Assembly: GCF_018598185.1 (NCBI RefSeq)
Contig: NZ_JAHESC010000055.1
Coordinates: forward strand, 1 to 43,037
Source of the DNA: Dawidia soli
Lineage (GTDB): Bacteria; Bacteroidota; Bacteroidia; Cytophagales; Cyclobacteriaceae
Direction: 5' to 3'
Length of the DNA: 43,037 bases
Shown: in pieces, positions 8,583-18,031 of the stretch
How positions within the stretch are numbered: the first letter of the stretch is position 1
Layout of the letters: each line of letters starts with the position of its first letter
The notes under the pieces: model-generated
Seen by the model: only the letters and a program-made list of their open reading frames with translations
Database searches by the model: none
What the model was told of the DNA's origin: nothing
Made by a program: the position numbers and the translations under genes

Positions 8583-11159
8583 TCAGAGCCTGACGAACGT
8601 ACCACAATCAACCATCTTCCCTGCCGGATCGCGAAACTGGTACAGGTATAATCCAGGACGAACCTCCTGCAGATTGATCACATCCAGGATCTCTGCCAGT
8701 GTCTGGCTGTGAATGACGCTGCCTGTATTATTAAAGATCACAATCCTGAATCCTGCGCCTTCGGAAAGTATATGAAGTGGCTCCCCCGGAGGAACAGGAT
8801 TGGGAAACAGGGTTGCTTTTCCTTTTGTCTCGATCGTTATCGCGGATGGATCAGACAAGATTATCGTACCGTCTTTTAATACTACCTCCGCCTGGTACTG
8901 CATTGTGCCGGCGACGAGCTGATCGTCAAACCACTGGAAGTCAACCGAGCGATCCATGGCGTGTGTGGCAAATACACGTTGTGGCTCCGCTGTTGTTGTT
9001 TTATAGACCGTGATGTGATCGATTCCAGCGAATGTACTCAGGTTGAGCTGGATCCTCACCTGCCCGGCATCGTATCGGATCGCTTCAAAAAGATTGATGT
9101 AGCACTGGACACCCTGGAGCGTGTAATCGATCGTTTCGCTTTTCAGGAACGATGTGTTGCCCTTCACGGGGGCAACGGCAAAGAAGCGTTTGGACGATGT
9201 TTTAGAAAGCACGACCAGCGTATCGGCGGTAACGAGTTTTTTTTCAAGATAACGTTCGCCCAGGGTGTAGAGCTCGTATTGCTGCGCTCCCGGTATCGGG
9301 CTCCATGCCAGGGCGAAGTCGTCGGTGCAATGGAAGGCTACTTTCATGCGTGGCTGGGCAGCGATCCTGAACTCGCCGGATAGATACTCTTCCGTGCCCA
9401 GGGTCATTTTAAGTCGTGCCGTAGCGAGTGTATCGGGCACTTGCCAGGAAAAAGGTTCGTGGAGTGAGACGTTTTGTTGCACGACATTCCACTCACCGTT
9501 ATCGAGCTGTAGTGATAACATTCCCGGCAGCGTGCTCTGCGATTTCCAAAGGAGCTTTATCTTCTGACCGGCGTGCAGCGTTTCCGCCGTCACGGGGTAG
9601 TCCCACTGAAATGCGATCGTTTCTTCCAACCAGTAGGCTACTGCTACTGTCTGGCTTTCCGTATGTGTCGGGGCCGTCACCACCAGATCGTATTGCCCCG
9701 CGGGCGGTGCCGTGAGTGTGATGTATTCTACGGTGTTGAGCGAATCTTTCTTTCGTGTGGCCGGCGCGGCCAGCGAGTCGGCGTGGGGATAGGTGCTCAG
9801 CACCCAGGGGTACCACGTGTTGCCTGCGTATGACAGGTAGGCATCGACGTTGTTCACCAGGGCCTGCGTACTCCCCGGTTGCGCGGCAGGATCTGTCCAC
9901 GTAACGGCGACCTGCAATGCGACGGTATGCGGCGGTACGGTGATGGGCACGGTTTGCGGCTGCTGGCTCCTGAGCGTGATGGTATGGATCTGTTGTGCAT
10001 AGACCGTTTGCAATGCCTGGTCGGCGTTGATGCTGCCGTAGCCGTATGTGAAATCGATTCCCTTTTGTCCGGCATCGTCCGCGCTGGCTATGAGCACCGC
10101 TTTCAGGAGCGCGGCGGATGGATACGTGTCATAAACCTGGTAATAGGCATCCTGTAACAATGCCGTTACGCCGGTAGCAAGCGCGCACGCATCGGAGGTT
10201 CCATCCTGGCCAAAAGCCGTAAGCTCGGGCTTCAGCCGGCCATCGTACGCAGGGCCCCTCGAGTTCGCCGCGTTCACGGTATAGGTTGTATCAACGGCGT
10301 TGATGACGAGGGGATTTTTGGCCTGCTTAAAATTCCCCGACAGGTTGGCCTGCTCCATGCCGGCGTAGGTGCCGTGGTCGGGCGACTGCGCGCCGAGATT
10401 GCCGACGGAGAACACATGCATGAGCGCGGGATTTGCCGCGCTCTGCTGATCATACGCCGCGGCTTCATTGCCGTAGTAGTTTTCGATCGCCACACCGTAT
10501 GAGTGATTCTGTAGCCGAATGTTATGTTCGATAAACACGGCGTCGGGATCGGGAAGAAGGTTTTCGAAGTTGGCGGATGTGATGGATGCGGCGGGGGCAA
10601 CACCCTTTGCGCTGGGTGCGGTGTTGCCGCCGCCGGCGACGAGGGTTGCCATGGTTGTAGCATGCTGCGACATGAACGACGATGACAGCGGGGTTTCGAA
10701 CGAGCGGTTTGCGAAGTCGATGCTGGCTGTATCAAACCGCTGCTCTCGGATGGAAACGGAAACACCTTCTCCACGCACGTCTGGAAAATGACGATGGGCT
10801 TTTTTTATTCTGTTGTAGGATTGATCTGCATACTCGGCCCCTGCTTCTGTCCTGGGTGCTTGCTGGATATCTATGAATACAATGTTTGCATCCTCCGCCA
10901 TTTCCCTCGCAACTGCGTAGGTAGTCCTGATGCGAAAAGCATGCGTTGCGGGGTAGTGATACAGCAAGTGCCCCTGGGCCGCATACTTCTGTTTAAAGAC
11001 CGTGCTGTCTATACAGGTAACCGATAAGGTCATTTCCTGATCACTGATACGCGTACCCGGGTTGATGAATTTTGGCGACAACTTATTTTGAGCACACAAC
11101 GGCAAAACGCCCGACGCGATAAAAATCAAACACAAACAAACTTCCTGGTGAATCTTCAT
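8583..11159 (-). CDS. subtilase-family (S8) peptidase with type IX secretion sorting domain
   Basis: An 858-aa exoprotein. Signal peptide at 1-23 (ending LCAQ). A propeptide-like segment covers about 30-110 and a subtilase domain about 115-400. The catalytic His166 lies in SQHATTMA and Ser322 in GTSDACALATG. Asn218 in LQNHSYG is a possible oxyanion or active-site neighbour. Where a DTG/DSG Asp motif should be, the sequence reads VSIREQRFDT, so the acid is displaced (Asp143) or lost. Beta-sandwich domains follow, and residues about 781-858 are a type A T9SS C-terminal domain (LFPNPV start, RPGLYLYQF near the end). It should be secreted across the outer membrane by the gliding/T9SS machinery. 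Divergent from a metalloprotease gene across a 257-nt repeat-bearing region. Confidence 0.9.
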   Translation of the reverse strand: MKIHQEVCLCLIFIASGVLPLCAQNKLSPKFINPGTRISDQEMTLSVTCIDSTVFKQKYAAQGHLLYHYPATHAFRIRTTYAVAREMAEDANIVFIDIQQAPRTEAGAEYADQSYNRIKKAHRHFPDVRGEGVSVSIREQRFDTASIDFANRSFETPLSSSFMSQHATTMATLVAGGGNTAPSAKGVAPAASITSANFENLLPDPDAVFIEHNIRLQNHSYGVAIENYYGNEAAAYDQQSAANPALMHVFSVGNLGAQSPDHGTYAGMEQANLSGNFKQAKNPLVINAVDTTYTVNAANSRGPAYDGRLKPELTAFGQDGTSDACALATGVTALLQDAYYQVYDTYPSAALLKAVLIASADDAGQKGIDFTYGYGSINADQALQTVYAQQIHTITLRSQQPQTVPITVPPHTVALQVAVTWTDPAAQPGSTQALVNNVDAYLSYAGNTWYPWVLSTYPHADSLAAPATRKKDSLNTVEYITLTAPPAGQYDLVVTAPTHTESQTVAVAYWLEETIAFQWDYPVTAETLHAGQKIKLLWKSQSTLPGMLSLQLDNGEWNVVQQNVSLHEPFSWQVPDTLATARLKMTLGTEEYLSGEFRIAAQPRMKVAFHCTDDFALAWSPIPGAQQYELYTLGERYLEKKLVTADTLVVLSKTSSKRFFAVAPVKGNTSFLKSETIDYTLQGVQCYINLFEAIRYDAGQVRIQLNLSTFAGIDHITVYKTTTAEPQRVFATHAMDRSVDFQWFDDQLVAGTMQYQAEVVLKDGTIILSDPSAITIETKGKATLFPNPVPPGEPLHILSEGAGFRIVIFNNTGSVIHSQTLAEILDVINLQEVRPGLYLYQFRDPAGKMVDCGTFVRL

Positions 11160-11187
11160 AATTACTGTAGCCGATAACTCCTCACCT

Positions 11188-11268
11188 TACATATCGGGTA
11201 TTTACATTATCATACCTACCCGACTACTCGGGTATTCCCGCACTGAAATACCCTACATATCCGGTATG
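11188..11268. promoter_or_regulatory. phased repeat cluster between two divergent protease genes
   Basis: Three direct copies of TC(G/C)GGTAT(T/G) start at 11194, 11228 and 11260, spaced 34 and 32 bp, about three helical turns. The outer two share a longer 14-base form, TACATATCGGGTAT (11188-11201) and TACATATCCGGTAT (11254-11267). Inverted copies are interleaved: CGGGTA (11195-11200) with TACCCG (11217-11222), and GGGTATT (11230-11236) with AATACCC (11247-11253). The cluster starts 29 nt upstream of the subtilase start codon and ends about 150 nt before the metalloprotease start. It is probably a binding array for a regulator controlling one or both genes. Confidence 0.5.
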
Positions 11269-11416
11269 AAGTATATATAACATATCAAAAATTATATAAT
11301 TGCTATAAATCAACAAAGAGTTCAAACCGATTATTTTCATAAGTGAGAGAATAATGATACTTTCAATTGCGCTCCAGAGTCGGCGCAACGATTCGTTAAC
11401 CTAAATTTTTAAACCC

Positions 11417-12241
11417 ATGAAAAAGTATCTTTCAATTACCCCATTATTATTGGCACTGCTGATAACCGTTGATTCCTGCCAGGAATCTGAGACCGAAGCT
11501 CCGGTAAAAAGAGATGAAGTGTCGCAAGAAGTACTGAACAAGCTTGTCGACCTTGGCTTTGATGTTACCGATAAAGCTCCGCTTAAGTTTGAAGACGGTT
11601 ATCTGGTAGAGGGCGATATCTACCTGACGGACGCCGATCTGGCGGAGATGAAGCCCGGCTCCCCGGTGCCCACGGCGGAGCAGTATCATACCGATAACCT
11701 GGTAAGCGGCACACGCAACATATCGATCTATATCGGTACCAATTTCCCTTCGGCTTATGTGACGGCGCTGAACACGGCCATTGCCCGTTATAATGCCGAA
11801 GGCCTGCGTCTTACTTTCTCCAGAACCACCAGCAGCGGTGGCGCGACGATCCGTATCACGCGGTTGTCGTCGTCGCAGGAAAACAGTGGTGTGCTGGGTT
11901 CGGGCGGTTTCCCGACCAATGCGGGCAACCCCTACGGCAGTATCCGGCTGAGCGGTATTCTGCAGAGCGCCTATGGACTGTCTACCAATGGCATTGCTAC
12001 CATCATTGCGCATGAAGTAGGCCACTGTATTGGTTTCCGTCACACCGATTATTTTAACCGTGCGATCAGCTGCGGCGGCGCAGCGTCCAACGAGGGAAAT
12101 GGCGGCGTAGGCGCTAACCACGTTCCCAATACGCCGACGGGCGCTACATTGGCAGCCCGATCGTTTATGCTGGCTTGCACCGATGGCAGCGACAGACCGT
12201 TCAACGCAGACGATAGGACCGCGCTGCAGTATCTCTATTAA
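11417..12241 (+). CDS. HEIGH-type (M57-like) zinc metalloprotease lipoprotein
   Basis: A 274-aa secreted lipoprotein: signal peptide with lipobox ending in DSC, Cys21. The zinc-binding motif HEVGHCIGFRH places ligands at His199, His203 and His209 and the catalytic base at Glu200, followed by T-D as in the dual-action HEIGH metallopeptidase family (Peptidase_M57). Residues 22-95 look like a small propeptide or linker domain. The remaining C-terminal part contains a Cys-Gly-Gly stretch near 219 and a second cysteine near the end, possibly disulfide-bonded. Expected on the cell surface or in the periplasm as a degradative protease. Pairs with the divergent subtilase and ends in a hairpin terminator. 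Confidence 0.88.
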   Translation: MKKYLSITPLLLALLITVDSCQESETEAPVKRDEVSQEVLNKLVDLGFDVTDKAPLKFEDGYLVEGDIYLTDADLAEMKPGSPVPTAEQYHTDNLVSGTRNISIYIGTNFPSAYVTALNTAIARYNAEGLRLTFSRTTSSGGATIRITRLSSSQENSGVLGSGGFPTNAGNPYGSIRLSGILQSAYGLSTNGIATIIAHEVGHCIGFRHTDYFNRAISCGGAASNEGNGGVGANHVPNTPTGATLAARSFMLACTDGSDRPFNADDRTALQYLY

Positions 12242-12270
12242 TTAACTATTGCCGACTTTCAGAGCCTATA

Positions 12271-12301
12271 GAAAGCGTTGCGCGTATTGCGTGGCGCTTT
12301 C
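12271..12301. terminator. terminator between metalloprotease and pectin locus
   Basis: A 13-bp stem with three G-U type pairs (12271-12283 with 12289-12301) and loop GTATT. It is followed by T-rich sequence on the plus strand and abuts the stop codon of the methylesterase gene on the minus strand. It can serve the two convergent transcription units. Confidence 0.7.
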
Positions 12302-13270
12302 TTATTTCAGTTCCCAATCACCAAAGATATTTTCCAAGGTGTACTCCCGGGCTTCGCGGGCGGTAAGCTGGTGCGACCAGGGCACCCGCGTGGCGGGGCT
12401 GGCACCCGCGCCGGCGGATCTATATTCGGCATAGAATGCGGTGCCTTCCGCATCGGGCTTGTTCCAATTATGCCAGCCTTCGGGCAGGACGCCCGCACTC
12501 AGGTTACATTCGAGAAAGACCGTCCGGGCATACGGACGCCAGGGCCGGCCGAGGTAAAGTTTTGTCGTTTCGGGCGATGTTGTGAGGGTACACTTCAGGA
12601 ACACAAAGCCAAAACGTTGTCGCTGTGGCGTCGAGGCCGCGGTGATGTAGGAGTTTTTCTTTCCATGGATCCGGCAGTTGTCAAACACGACCAGCGCCGG
12701 GCCAAAGATAAAATCGGTGGTGCCCTCGATGTAACAATCTTTATAATACTGCCGGCTGTTGTCGACACCGGCATAGAGCGTATCCTGGTTGGCGACGATC
12801 CTGCAATTGCGGAACATACAACGGTCGGCCTCCACGTGCAGCGCCACGGCCTGCCCTACCCCCGTACCGGCCGAATTCTCGAATGTAATGTTCTCTGCCT
12901 GGAACTCATTTCCCTGCACCAGCACGGTGTACGACGTGAAGGTATTGATCTCCCCCTTGCCCGAGTAATCATTCCAGGTAATGATGGTGTTTTCTTTGTC
13001 CTCGCCTTTTAACGTGATCCTGGTTTTCCAGGAAGGGACCACCACCTTTTCCGCGTAGGTGCCTTTCTTTACGGTGATCACAATACGCGTCTGCGAATGA
13101 TTGGCGGCGGCGTTGATAGCTTCCTGGATGGTTCGGTATTGGCCCGTGCCATCCTGGGCGACCACCACGGCTTGCTGCTGGGCACAAAGCGGGAAGAACG
13201 CGCTCATCAGGGCCAATACCCATATCCACTTCCGGATGGCCACGACCGGCATCTTGTTAGGGGATAACAT
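12302..13270 (-). CDS. pectin methylesterase (CE8)
   Basis: Removes methyl esters from homogalacturonan, making it accessible to pectate lyase. It is a right-handed beta-helix enzyme of carbohydrate esterase family 8. In the 322-aa form (ATG at 13270) the signal peptide runs to about residue 30 (PLCAQ). Active-site residues are all present: Gln140 in GQAVAL, Gln162-Asp163 in NQDTLY, Asp186 in DFIFG, and Arg242 in LGRPWR. An alternative ATG at 13252 lies 5 nt after the pectate lyase stop and gives 316 aa. The 13270 start overlaps the pectate lyase end by 14 nt; both fit translational coupling, and the choice is open. Last gene of the pectin operon. Confidence 0.93.
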   Translation of the reverse strand: MLSPNKMPVVAIRKWIWVLALMSAFFPLCAQQQAVVVAQDGTGQYRTIQEAINAAANHSQTRIVITVKKGTYAEKVVVPSWKTRITLKGEDKENTIITWNDYSGKGEINTFTSYTVLVQGNEFQAENITFENSAGTGVGQAVALHVEADRCMFRNCRIVANQDTLYAGVDNSRQYYKDCYIEGTTDFIFGPALVVFDNCRIHGKKNSYITAASTPQRQRFGFVFLKCTLTTSPETTKLYLGRPWRPYARTVFLECNLSAGVLPEGWHNWNKPDAEGTAFYAEYRSAGAGASPATRVPWSHQLTAREAREYTLENIFGDWELK

Positions 13271-14594
13271 CTTTTACCAGTTCGTTGAGGTAACACTCGA
13301 TATAGGTGTACTCCGAGTCAGGAGATTGCCTGATCGCATCCGATGGATCGTTGGCGCTGAGGTGATGTTTTTTTTCCCATGCGTCCGGCAGGCCGTCGGC
13401 GTCGGAGTCTTGGGGCGTGGGTGCCGTCCGTAATGCCGGCCATCCGCCGACATCGCGCTGCGAGTCAATGATCCCGTTGTGCGCTTGTCCAAACGAGGCG
13501 GTGCCTGTGCGGACCTCCTGCACGATGCGTTTATCCACGGCATCGCGCTGCAGGCTGGCGCCGGCATATTTTATAACGTCGTCAAACGCCGCCCGAGCTG
13601 TCTGCTCCCGGATGGCCTCCACATCAAACGGCGCCGGGGCACGTGCGGAATCGAGATTATCCGCTTTTACACCGCCTTTCCAGTTATCGGCCGATATGGC
13701 TTCGTTGCCGTGGTAGATGTTGCCCTGAACATAGAACTTACCGTATGGCGCGCTGGGATTCAGCATCCAATTATTTTTGGGCTTGGTGGCGGGGCCGGCC
13801 TTGTAGTAATTGTTGACCACGTTGTACCGGCCGCGTTCACCGCCGTAGGTATTGTTACCCACCCAGTTGTAAATGACGTTGTTCCGGAAATCGACGATCT
13901 CGTCGGGTGGGTTGGGCGTTGTAGACGAGCCGCTGAAGCGCGGCAGGCGGCTGGTATGGTGCGCCAGGAGGTTGTGGTGAAACGATGCCCCCATGCCGCC
14001 CCAGATACCACCATAGCCGTGCTCACCTTTGGTGTGCACCGATTTGTTGAGACTCTCCGAAATGATACACCATTGCAACGTGAAGCTCCGGTTACGGTAG
14101 AAGGACGCGCATTCGTCGGTGGCCCAGCTGACGGAACAATGATCGATGATCACGTTCTCGGAATACTTCGTCCCCCCCAGCGCGTCGGTCTCCACGCCGG
14201 CCAGATCGCCCAACCGGAAACGAAGAAAACGAATGATAACGTTGTTCGCCTGAATAGCGACCGGTTGATCCTGAATACAAATACCGTCGCCCGGCGCCGA
14301 CTGGCCCGCGATAGTCACATCGCCTTGATGAATGGTAATGGGCGACTTCAATGCTATATTGCCGGAGACGGCAAACACAATGATGCGTTTCTCCTTTGCC
14401 TTGACCGCCTCGCGGAAACTTCCCGGGCCGTCGTCCTGCAGCGTCGTGACGGTATAGATCTTTCCCCCTCGTCCACCGCTGGTAAATTTACCAAAGCCAT
14501 CTGCCCCGGGAAACGCCAGTACCTTTTGCTGTGCGGCAGCGGAACTATACGTTATGACGGCCAGGGCAACGGATGCTATCTTTATAAACCTCAT
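13257..14594 (-). CDS. pectate lyase, PL1 family
   Basis: Cleaves polygalacturonate by calcium-dependent beta-elimination. The 445-aa protein has a signal peptide of about 21 residues and then the PL1 parallel beta-helix. Recognisable are PGADGFGKFTSGGRGG at the mature N-terminus and the pectate lyase superfamily strands around IIDHCSVSWATDE, which carry acidic Ca-binding residues. HTSRLPRFSG contains the likely catalytic Arg. Near the C-terminus DSDADGLPDAWE is a thrombospondin type 3-like calcium motif, often linked to extracellular enzymes. It overlaps the methylesterase gene and follows the DUF5123 lipoprotein gene by 59 nt, so it is co-transcribed with the susCD unit. Confidence 0.93.
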   Translation of the reverse strand: MRFIKIASVALAVITYSSAAAQQKVLAFPGADGFGKFTSGGRGGKIYTVTTLQDDGPGSFREAVKAKEKRIIVFAVSGNIALKSPITIHQGDVTIAGQSAPGDGICIQDQPVAIQANNVIIRFLRFRLGDLAGVETDALGGTKYSENVIIDHCSVSWATDECASFYRNRSFTLQWCIISESLNKSVHTKGEHGYGGIWGGMGASFHHNLLAHHTSRLPRFSGSSTTPNPPDEIVDFRNNVIYNWVGNNTYGGERGRYNVVNNYYKAGPATKPKNNWMLNPSAPYGKFYVQGNIYHGNEAISADNWKGGVKADNLDSARAPAPFDVEAIREQTARAAFDDVIKYAGASLQRDAVDKRIVQEVRTGTASFGQAHNGIIDSQRDVGGWPALRTAPTPQDSDADGLPDAWEKKHHLSANDPSDAIRQSPDSEYTYIECYLNELVKDVIP

Positions 14595-14653
14595 GCTTTT
14601 TTTTCGTTATAGGAAGGAAGGGTGTGTCCCACAAACACACCCCTATCCCATGT

Positions 14654-16222
14654 TTAGTCTCTCCAACGCGGATCTCCCACAGCTCTGTCGATCAGAGACT
14701 GGTTGCTGATGGTGAAGTCACCCGCTGCCGCGTCGGCAAAGCCGGGGTCTGCCGTTGTATAGTTTCCGGACTGATCGATCTTTGCCGCGGTTACGTAGGC
14801 ATCGGTATAAAAACCGACTGCGTTAAAATAATTATTGTTGTTGCAGTTGGGCTGCGACGACGCCGATTGGTTTGTATAGTATCCGTCGGTAGCGGCGATC
14901 AGCGTATTGCGGATGTCCAGGGTATTGTTGACAAAGCGTACGTAGACGATACGGTCTTGTGTATTAGAGACCTCATAGAGCGTGCAGTGGTCGATCACTA
15001 CTGCCGACGTTTTTCCGGTTCCGGAGAGTCCGCTGGCATCCAGCCGGATGAAGTCACGGCCCGGTGCACATTTGTTAAAGGTGCTGTTGGTCAATGTCAC
15101 GCTGGCGACATATGCGCCCCGGAAGTCAATGAAGTCCGCAGAGACTGTTTGAATGTTGGTCACCACACAATTATCAAACGAGATGCCCGGGATCTCGGCC
15201 ACGACAGAGCTCGCGCCGGAGGCAAGCGACTTGACGTAGTCGTGAATTTCGCAGCCTGTTACTGTCAGCGTTCCATAGCTACCGGATGCGCTATGTACAA
15301 AGGCATAGTCGAGGGAGGTTTCCGGGGTGCCTTCGGTTGCCGTGAAGGTTCCGTCCATGTTCAGGTTGGCCACCGTCACGTTGCCGCTACCCGGTTGCAA
15401 CGCAAACTGTACGTGCACGACCGGCTTATCATAGGGGTAGAGACCTCGTATGGAGATCGCCTTGTTGATGTTGATTGCGCCTGTAGACACCTTGTATTCG
15501 CCCGGATATAGTACCAATACCTCGTCCGGCGCTGCCGCCGCAATGAAAGCAGCCAAATCATCTTCGGGATGTACGGGTGTGCCATCCACCAATGTTTCAA
15601 ATGCTACTTGCCCGCGCTGCTTGGCTGCATTGTAGAGCGTAACGGTATAGCGGGTCGCTTCAGACAGGTCTGTGATCGTGGCAGTTCCTGCCGTAACTTC
15701 CTCTTCTGTAATGTCGCGGCGTACGGCACCGGGGTTGATCAGGAAGTGTGTTACTTCGCTGTTGGCCGGCCACGTCAACGTGACGGACGCTTTATCGATG
15801 GCACCGTCTTCTATCGGCAGAAAGATATTCTCCATGGCCGTAGCGATGGTGACTTCCGCCCACTTTGAATCGGCCGCGCCCACGGCGCTTACCGCTTTGA
15901 CCCGGGCCGAGTACCGCGTCTCGCTGCCAAACGGTTCCAGCAGTGGCAATTCGTCGGGTTTTACTGTCACGGTACGAATGATGGAGCTAAAAGCCAGGCT
16001 GTCCTGGCTGAACTCCACCACATAGTGATCAACATCCGGACGCGTCTTCCAGGTCAGCTCGATCGATGTCAGGTTCCGGATCATGGCGGTCAATGCCGTG
16101 GGTGTATAGGCCCGCGCTACATCCAGCTCTTCCATAACCGGATCTGCCAGGTCATCGCACGCTATACAAGCGCAGGAGAAGAGACCCGCAAAAAGGGCCT
16201 TGCGTATATATCTGTTTTTCAT
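14654..16222 (-). CDS. DUF4957/DUF5123-type surface lipoprotein of pectin locus
   Basis: A 522-aa lipoprotein: signal peptide ending CIAC with predicted lipid at Cys22. Two fibronectin type III-like domains (about 45-125 and 135-205) are followed by a beta-helix of the DUF4957 type (about 215-340) and a C-terminal DUF5123-like part ending FTISNQSLIDRAVGDPRWRD. This domain order is typical of the protein encoded just after susD in Bacteroidota pectin/pectate loci. There it is thought to be a surface glycan-binding protein or cell-surface pectinolytic accessory. The start was set at the ATG at 16222, directly before the signal peptide, 16 nt after the susD stop; the frame upstream overlaps susD. 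Confidence 0.87.
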   Translation of the reverse strand: MKNRYIRKALFAGLFSCACIACDDLADPVMEELDVARAYTPTALTAMIRNLTSIELTWKTRPDVDHYVVEFSQDSLAFSSIIRTVTVKPDELPLLEPFGSETRYSARVKAVSAVGAADSKWAEVTIATAMENIFLPIEDGAIDKASVTLTWPANSEVTHFLINPGAVRRDITEEEVTAGTATITDLSEATRYTVTLYNAAKQRGQVAFETLVDGTPVHPEDDLAAFIAAAAPDEVLVLYPGEYKVSTGAININKAISIRGLYPYDKPVVHVQFALQPGSGNVTVANLNMDGTFTATEGTPETSLDYAFVHSASGSYGTLTVTGCEIHDYVKSLASGASSVVAEIPGISFDNCVVTNIQTVSADFIDFRGAYVASVTLTNSTFNKCAPGRDFIRLDASGLSGTGKTSAVVIDHCTLYEVSNTQDRIVYVRFVNNTLDIRNTLIAATDGYYTNQSASSQPNCNNNNYFNAVGFYTDAYVTAAKIDQSGNYTTADPGFADAAAGDFTISNQSLIDRAVGDPRWRD

Positions 16223-16238
16223 AAACTGCGCGGTTGGG

Positions 16239-18026
16239 TTAATAGCCATAATCATTTACCAATTTGCCATTGCTGCCGTCGAGGAACACCTGCCAGATGG
16301 GCCAGAATTGCCGCGTATCAGGGTTGGCGGCGTAGAGGGCTTCGATCTTTGTATCCGCCAGCTCTGTCCAGGTCTTGGTTTGCGTATACCCTGCTGGAGC
16401 GCTGCCGGATTCACCCCGGTTCAAGCCGTATACGAGGAGTGTTTCCTTATCCTCGGCGTAGGTATAATACAGGGTGCTGGGTACATCTGCATAATCGCCC
16501 GTTCTGTCCTGGAGCGCGTGCATGTCGGCTTTCGCTTCGTCCAGTTTTGTCTTCAGCAGGTTCCAGCGGATCAGGGCCTGCTTGCGCTCCATTTCGCCGG
16601 CAAACTCGAACTTGTGCTCTTCTACGAGGGCGTTAAACATGGCCTCCTTTGTATTCAGGGCATCTACATAAGCATCTACCTTCGCGGGCCAGTCACTGGC
16701 GGCAAAGGCCCGTTGGCGGATCTGCTTGAGGTAGGGTGCGGCGGCGGCAGGACCTTCCAATTCATTGGCGATCTCCGCCGCCATGAACAGGATTTCGGCA
16801 TAGCGCATGTATAGTTTGTTCACGCCGTCGTCGTTCGTGGACGTGACGTGCCGGGCCATCCATTCGTAGCGGTATTTACCAAAGAACCACGTGTTGAGAT
16901 TGACCAGTTCCTGCTTGGCGAATTTCGTTTGATCGGCCGTTCCGTATTGGTAGGGCACACAGGTAACGTCGCGGCGCGTGTCCTTGAGATCATAGTCGTA
17001 GAACAGCGAAGGCAAGGGGCCGCCTTGCCCGCCACGGGCCTGGTCGGTGTGCTGGTCTGCGCTCATGTGGCGCACGGCGAATGTAAACAGCACGCGGCCG
17101 CGGCCGTCGGCAAATGGCAGCTCCCACAACGTCTCGCCACCAGCCGCCACGTTGTCCTGGTTGTTTTTCTTAAACACGGTCTCAAACAGCGGCTCGAGTT
17201 TTGCCGTTCCGCTGTTGATCACATCCAGGCATTCCTGGTAGGCCACGGGATAGAGCGTTGCTACCGACAGGGCCGGGTCGTTGCTCCGGCGGATCCCATC
17301 CGGGTATTGCGAATAGCCACTCGCGGCCAGGCACAGCCGCGCACGGAGTCCTTTGACGAATGCTTTGTTGATCCGCTCGACGCTGGACGTTGCACTGGTT
17401 TCGTTGGGCCAGGGCACCAGGGTTGCTGCCTCTTCCAGGTCGGTCAGAAGCTGCTTGTAAATTTCATCACGGCTGGATTTGGGCAAGTAGATGGTTGCCG
17501 TCGATATAGGTTCGAAGCGTGCCACCACATCGCCCCAGGTCTTGAGCAGATCCGCATAGATAATGGCGCGAAGCGTCAGCGATTCGCCCAGGAGGTAGCC
17601 CAGCTCGGTGCCGGGCAGCGGGTCGCCATACTGGCGCAGCCCGCGGATACAGATGTTCGCCCGCTCGATGCCGGAGTACATCATGGCCCAGGCGTTGTTC
17701 TCCGTATTCATATTGCTGTTGTTAGGCTTGGCGTTGTATACCGCCAGGTCGGCATTGTCGCCTGCCGTCTGCGACGAGTTATACCACTCTACGTCAGTGT
17801 TCATACCGTACCAGGGCAGGAACCGGCCGCGGTAGGAGTTTGTCTCTCCGAAGGGGAGTTTGATGCCATCGACGGCGCCCTTCGCCAGGTCTGGGGTTGA
17901 GAATATCACCGACTCGTCGAGGGACGACTTGGTGGGCGCATCCAGGTAGTCGCTGCAGGAAGAGGCCAGCAGGCCAGCCGCCACCACCGCGACTGTATAT
18001 AGGAATTTTTGTATACTTGCTTTCAT
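16239..18026 (-). CDS. susD: SusD/RagB-family surface glycan-binding lipoprotein
   Basis: A 595-aa outer-membrane lipoprotein that caps its SusC partner and delivers oligosaccharides. Signal peptide with lipobox LASSC, Cys24, followed by the typical SDYLDAPTKSSLDE start. The SusD N-terminal TPR-like part contains the usual AMMYSGIERANICI and GESLTLRAIIYADLLKTWGDV segments. The RagB/SusD C-terminal part holds LYMRYAEILFMAAEIANEL and LVEEHKFEFAGEMERKQALIRW motifs. It begins 5 nt after the susC stop. Context with pectate lyase and methylesterase indicates pectic oligosaccharides as ligand. The gene symbol denotes the family, not the starch system. Confidence 0.95.
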   Translation of the reverse strand: MKASIQKFLYTVAVVAAGLLASSCSDYLDAPTKSSLDESVIFSTPDLAKGAVDGIKLPFGETNSYRGRFLPWYGMNTDVEWYNSSQTAGDNADLAVYNAKPNNSNMNTENNAWAMMYSGIERANICIRGLRQYGDPLPGTELGYLLGESLTLRAIIYADLLKTWGDVVARFEPISTATIYLPKSSRDEIYKQLLTDLEEAATLVPWPNETSATSSVERINKAFVKGLRARLCLAASGYSQYPDGIRRSNDPALSVATLYPVAYQECLDVINSGTAKLEPLFETVFKKNNQDNVAAGGETLWELPFADGRGRVLFTFAVRHMSADQHTDQARGGQGGPLPSLFYDYDLKDTRRDVTCVPYQYGTADQTKFAKQELVNLNTWFFGKYRYEWMARHVTSTNDDGVNKLYMRYAEILFMAAEIANELEGPAAAAPYLKQIRQRAFAASDWPAKVDAYVDALNTKEAMFNALVEEHKFEFAGEMERKQALIRWNLLKTKLDEAKADMHALQDRTGDYADVPSTLYYTYAEDKETLLVYGLNRGESGSAPAGYTQTKTWTELADTKIEALYAANPDTRQFWPIWQVFLDGSNGKLVNDYGY

Positions 18027-18031
18027 CGCGC

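Noticed and set aside
11188-11268. CRISPR array
   Set aside because: The repeats are only 9-14 bases and imperfect, with no cas genes; regulatory sites are the better reading.
13479-14612. 377-codon plus-strand open frame
   Set aside because: Antisense to the pectate lyase gene, which has the full family motifs and a signal peptide.
16848-17900. 350-codon plus-strand open frame
   Set aside because: Antisense to susD; Val/Gly/Arg/His-rich shadow without any domain.
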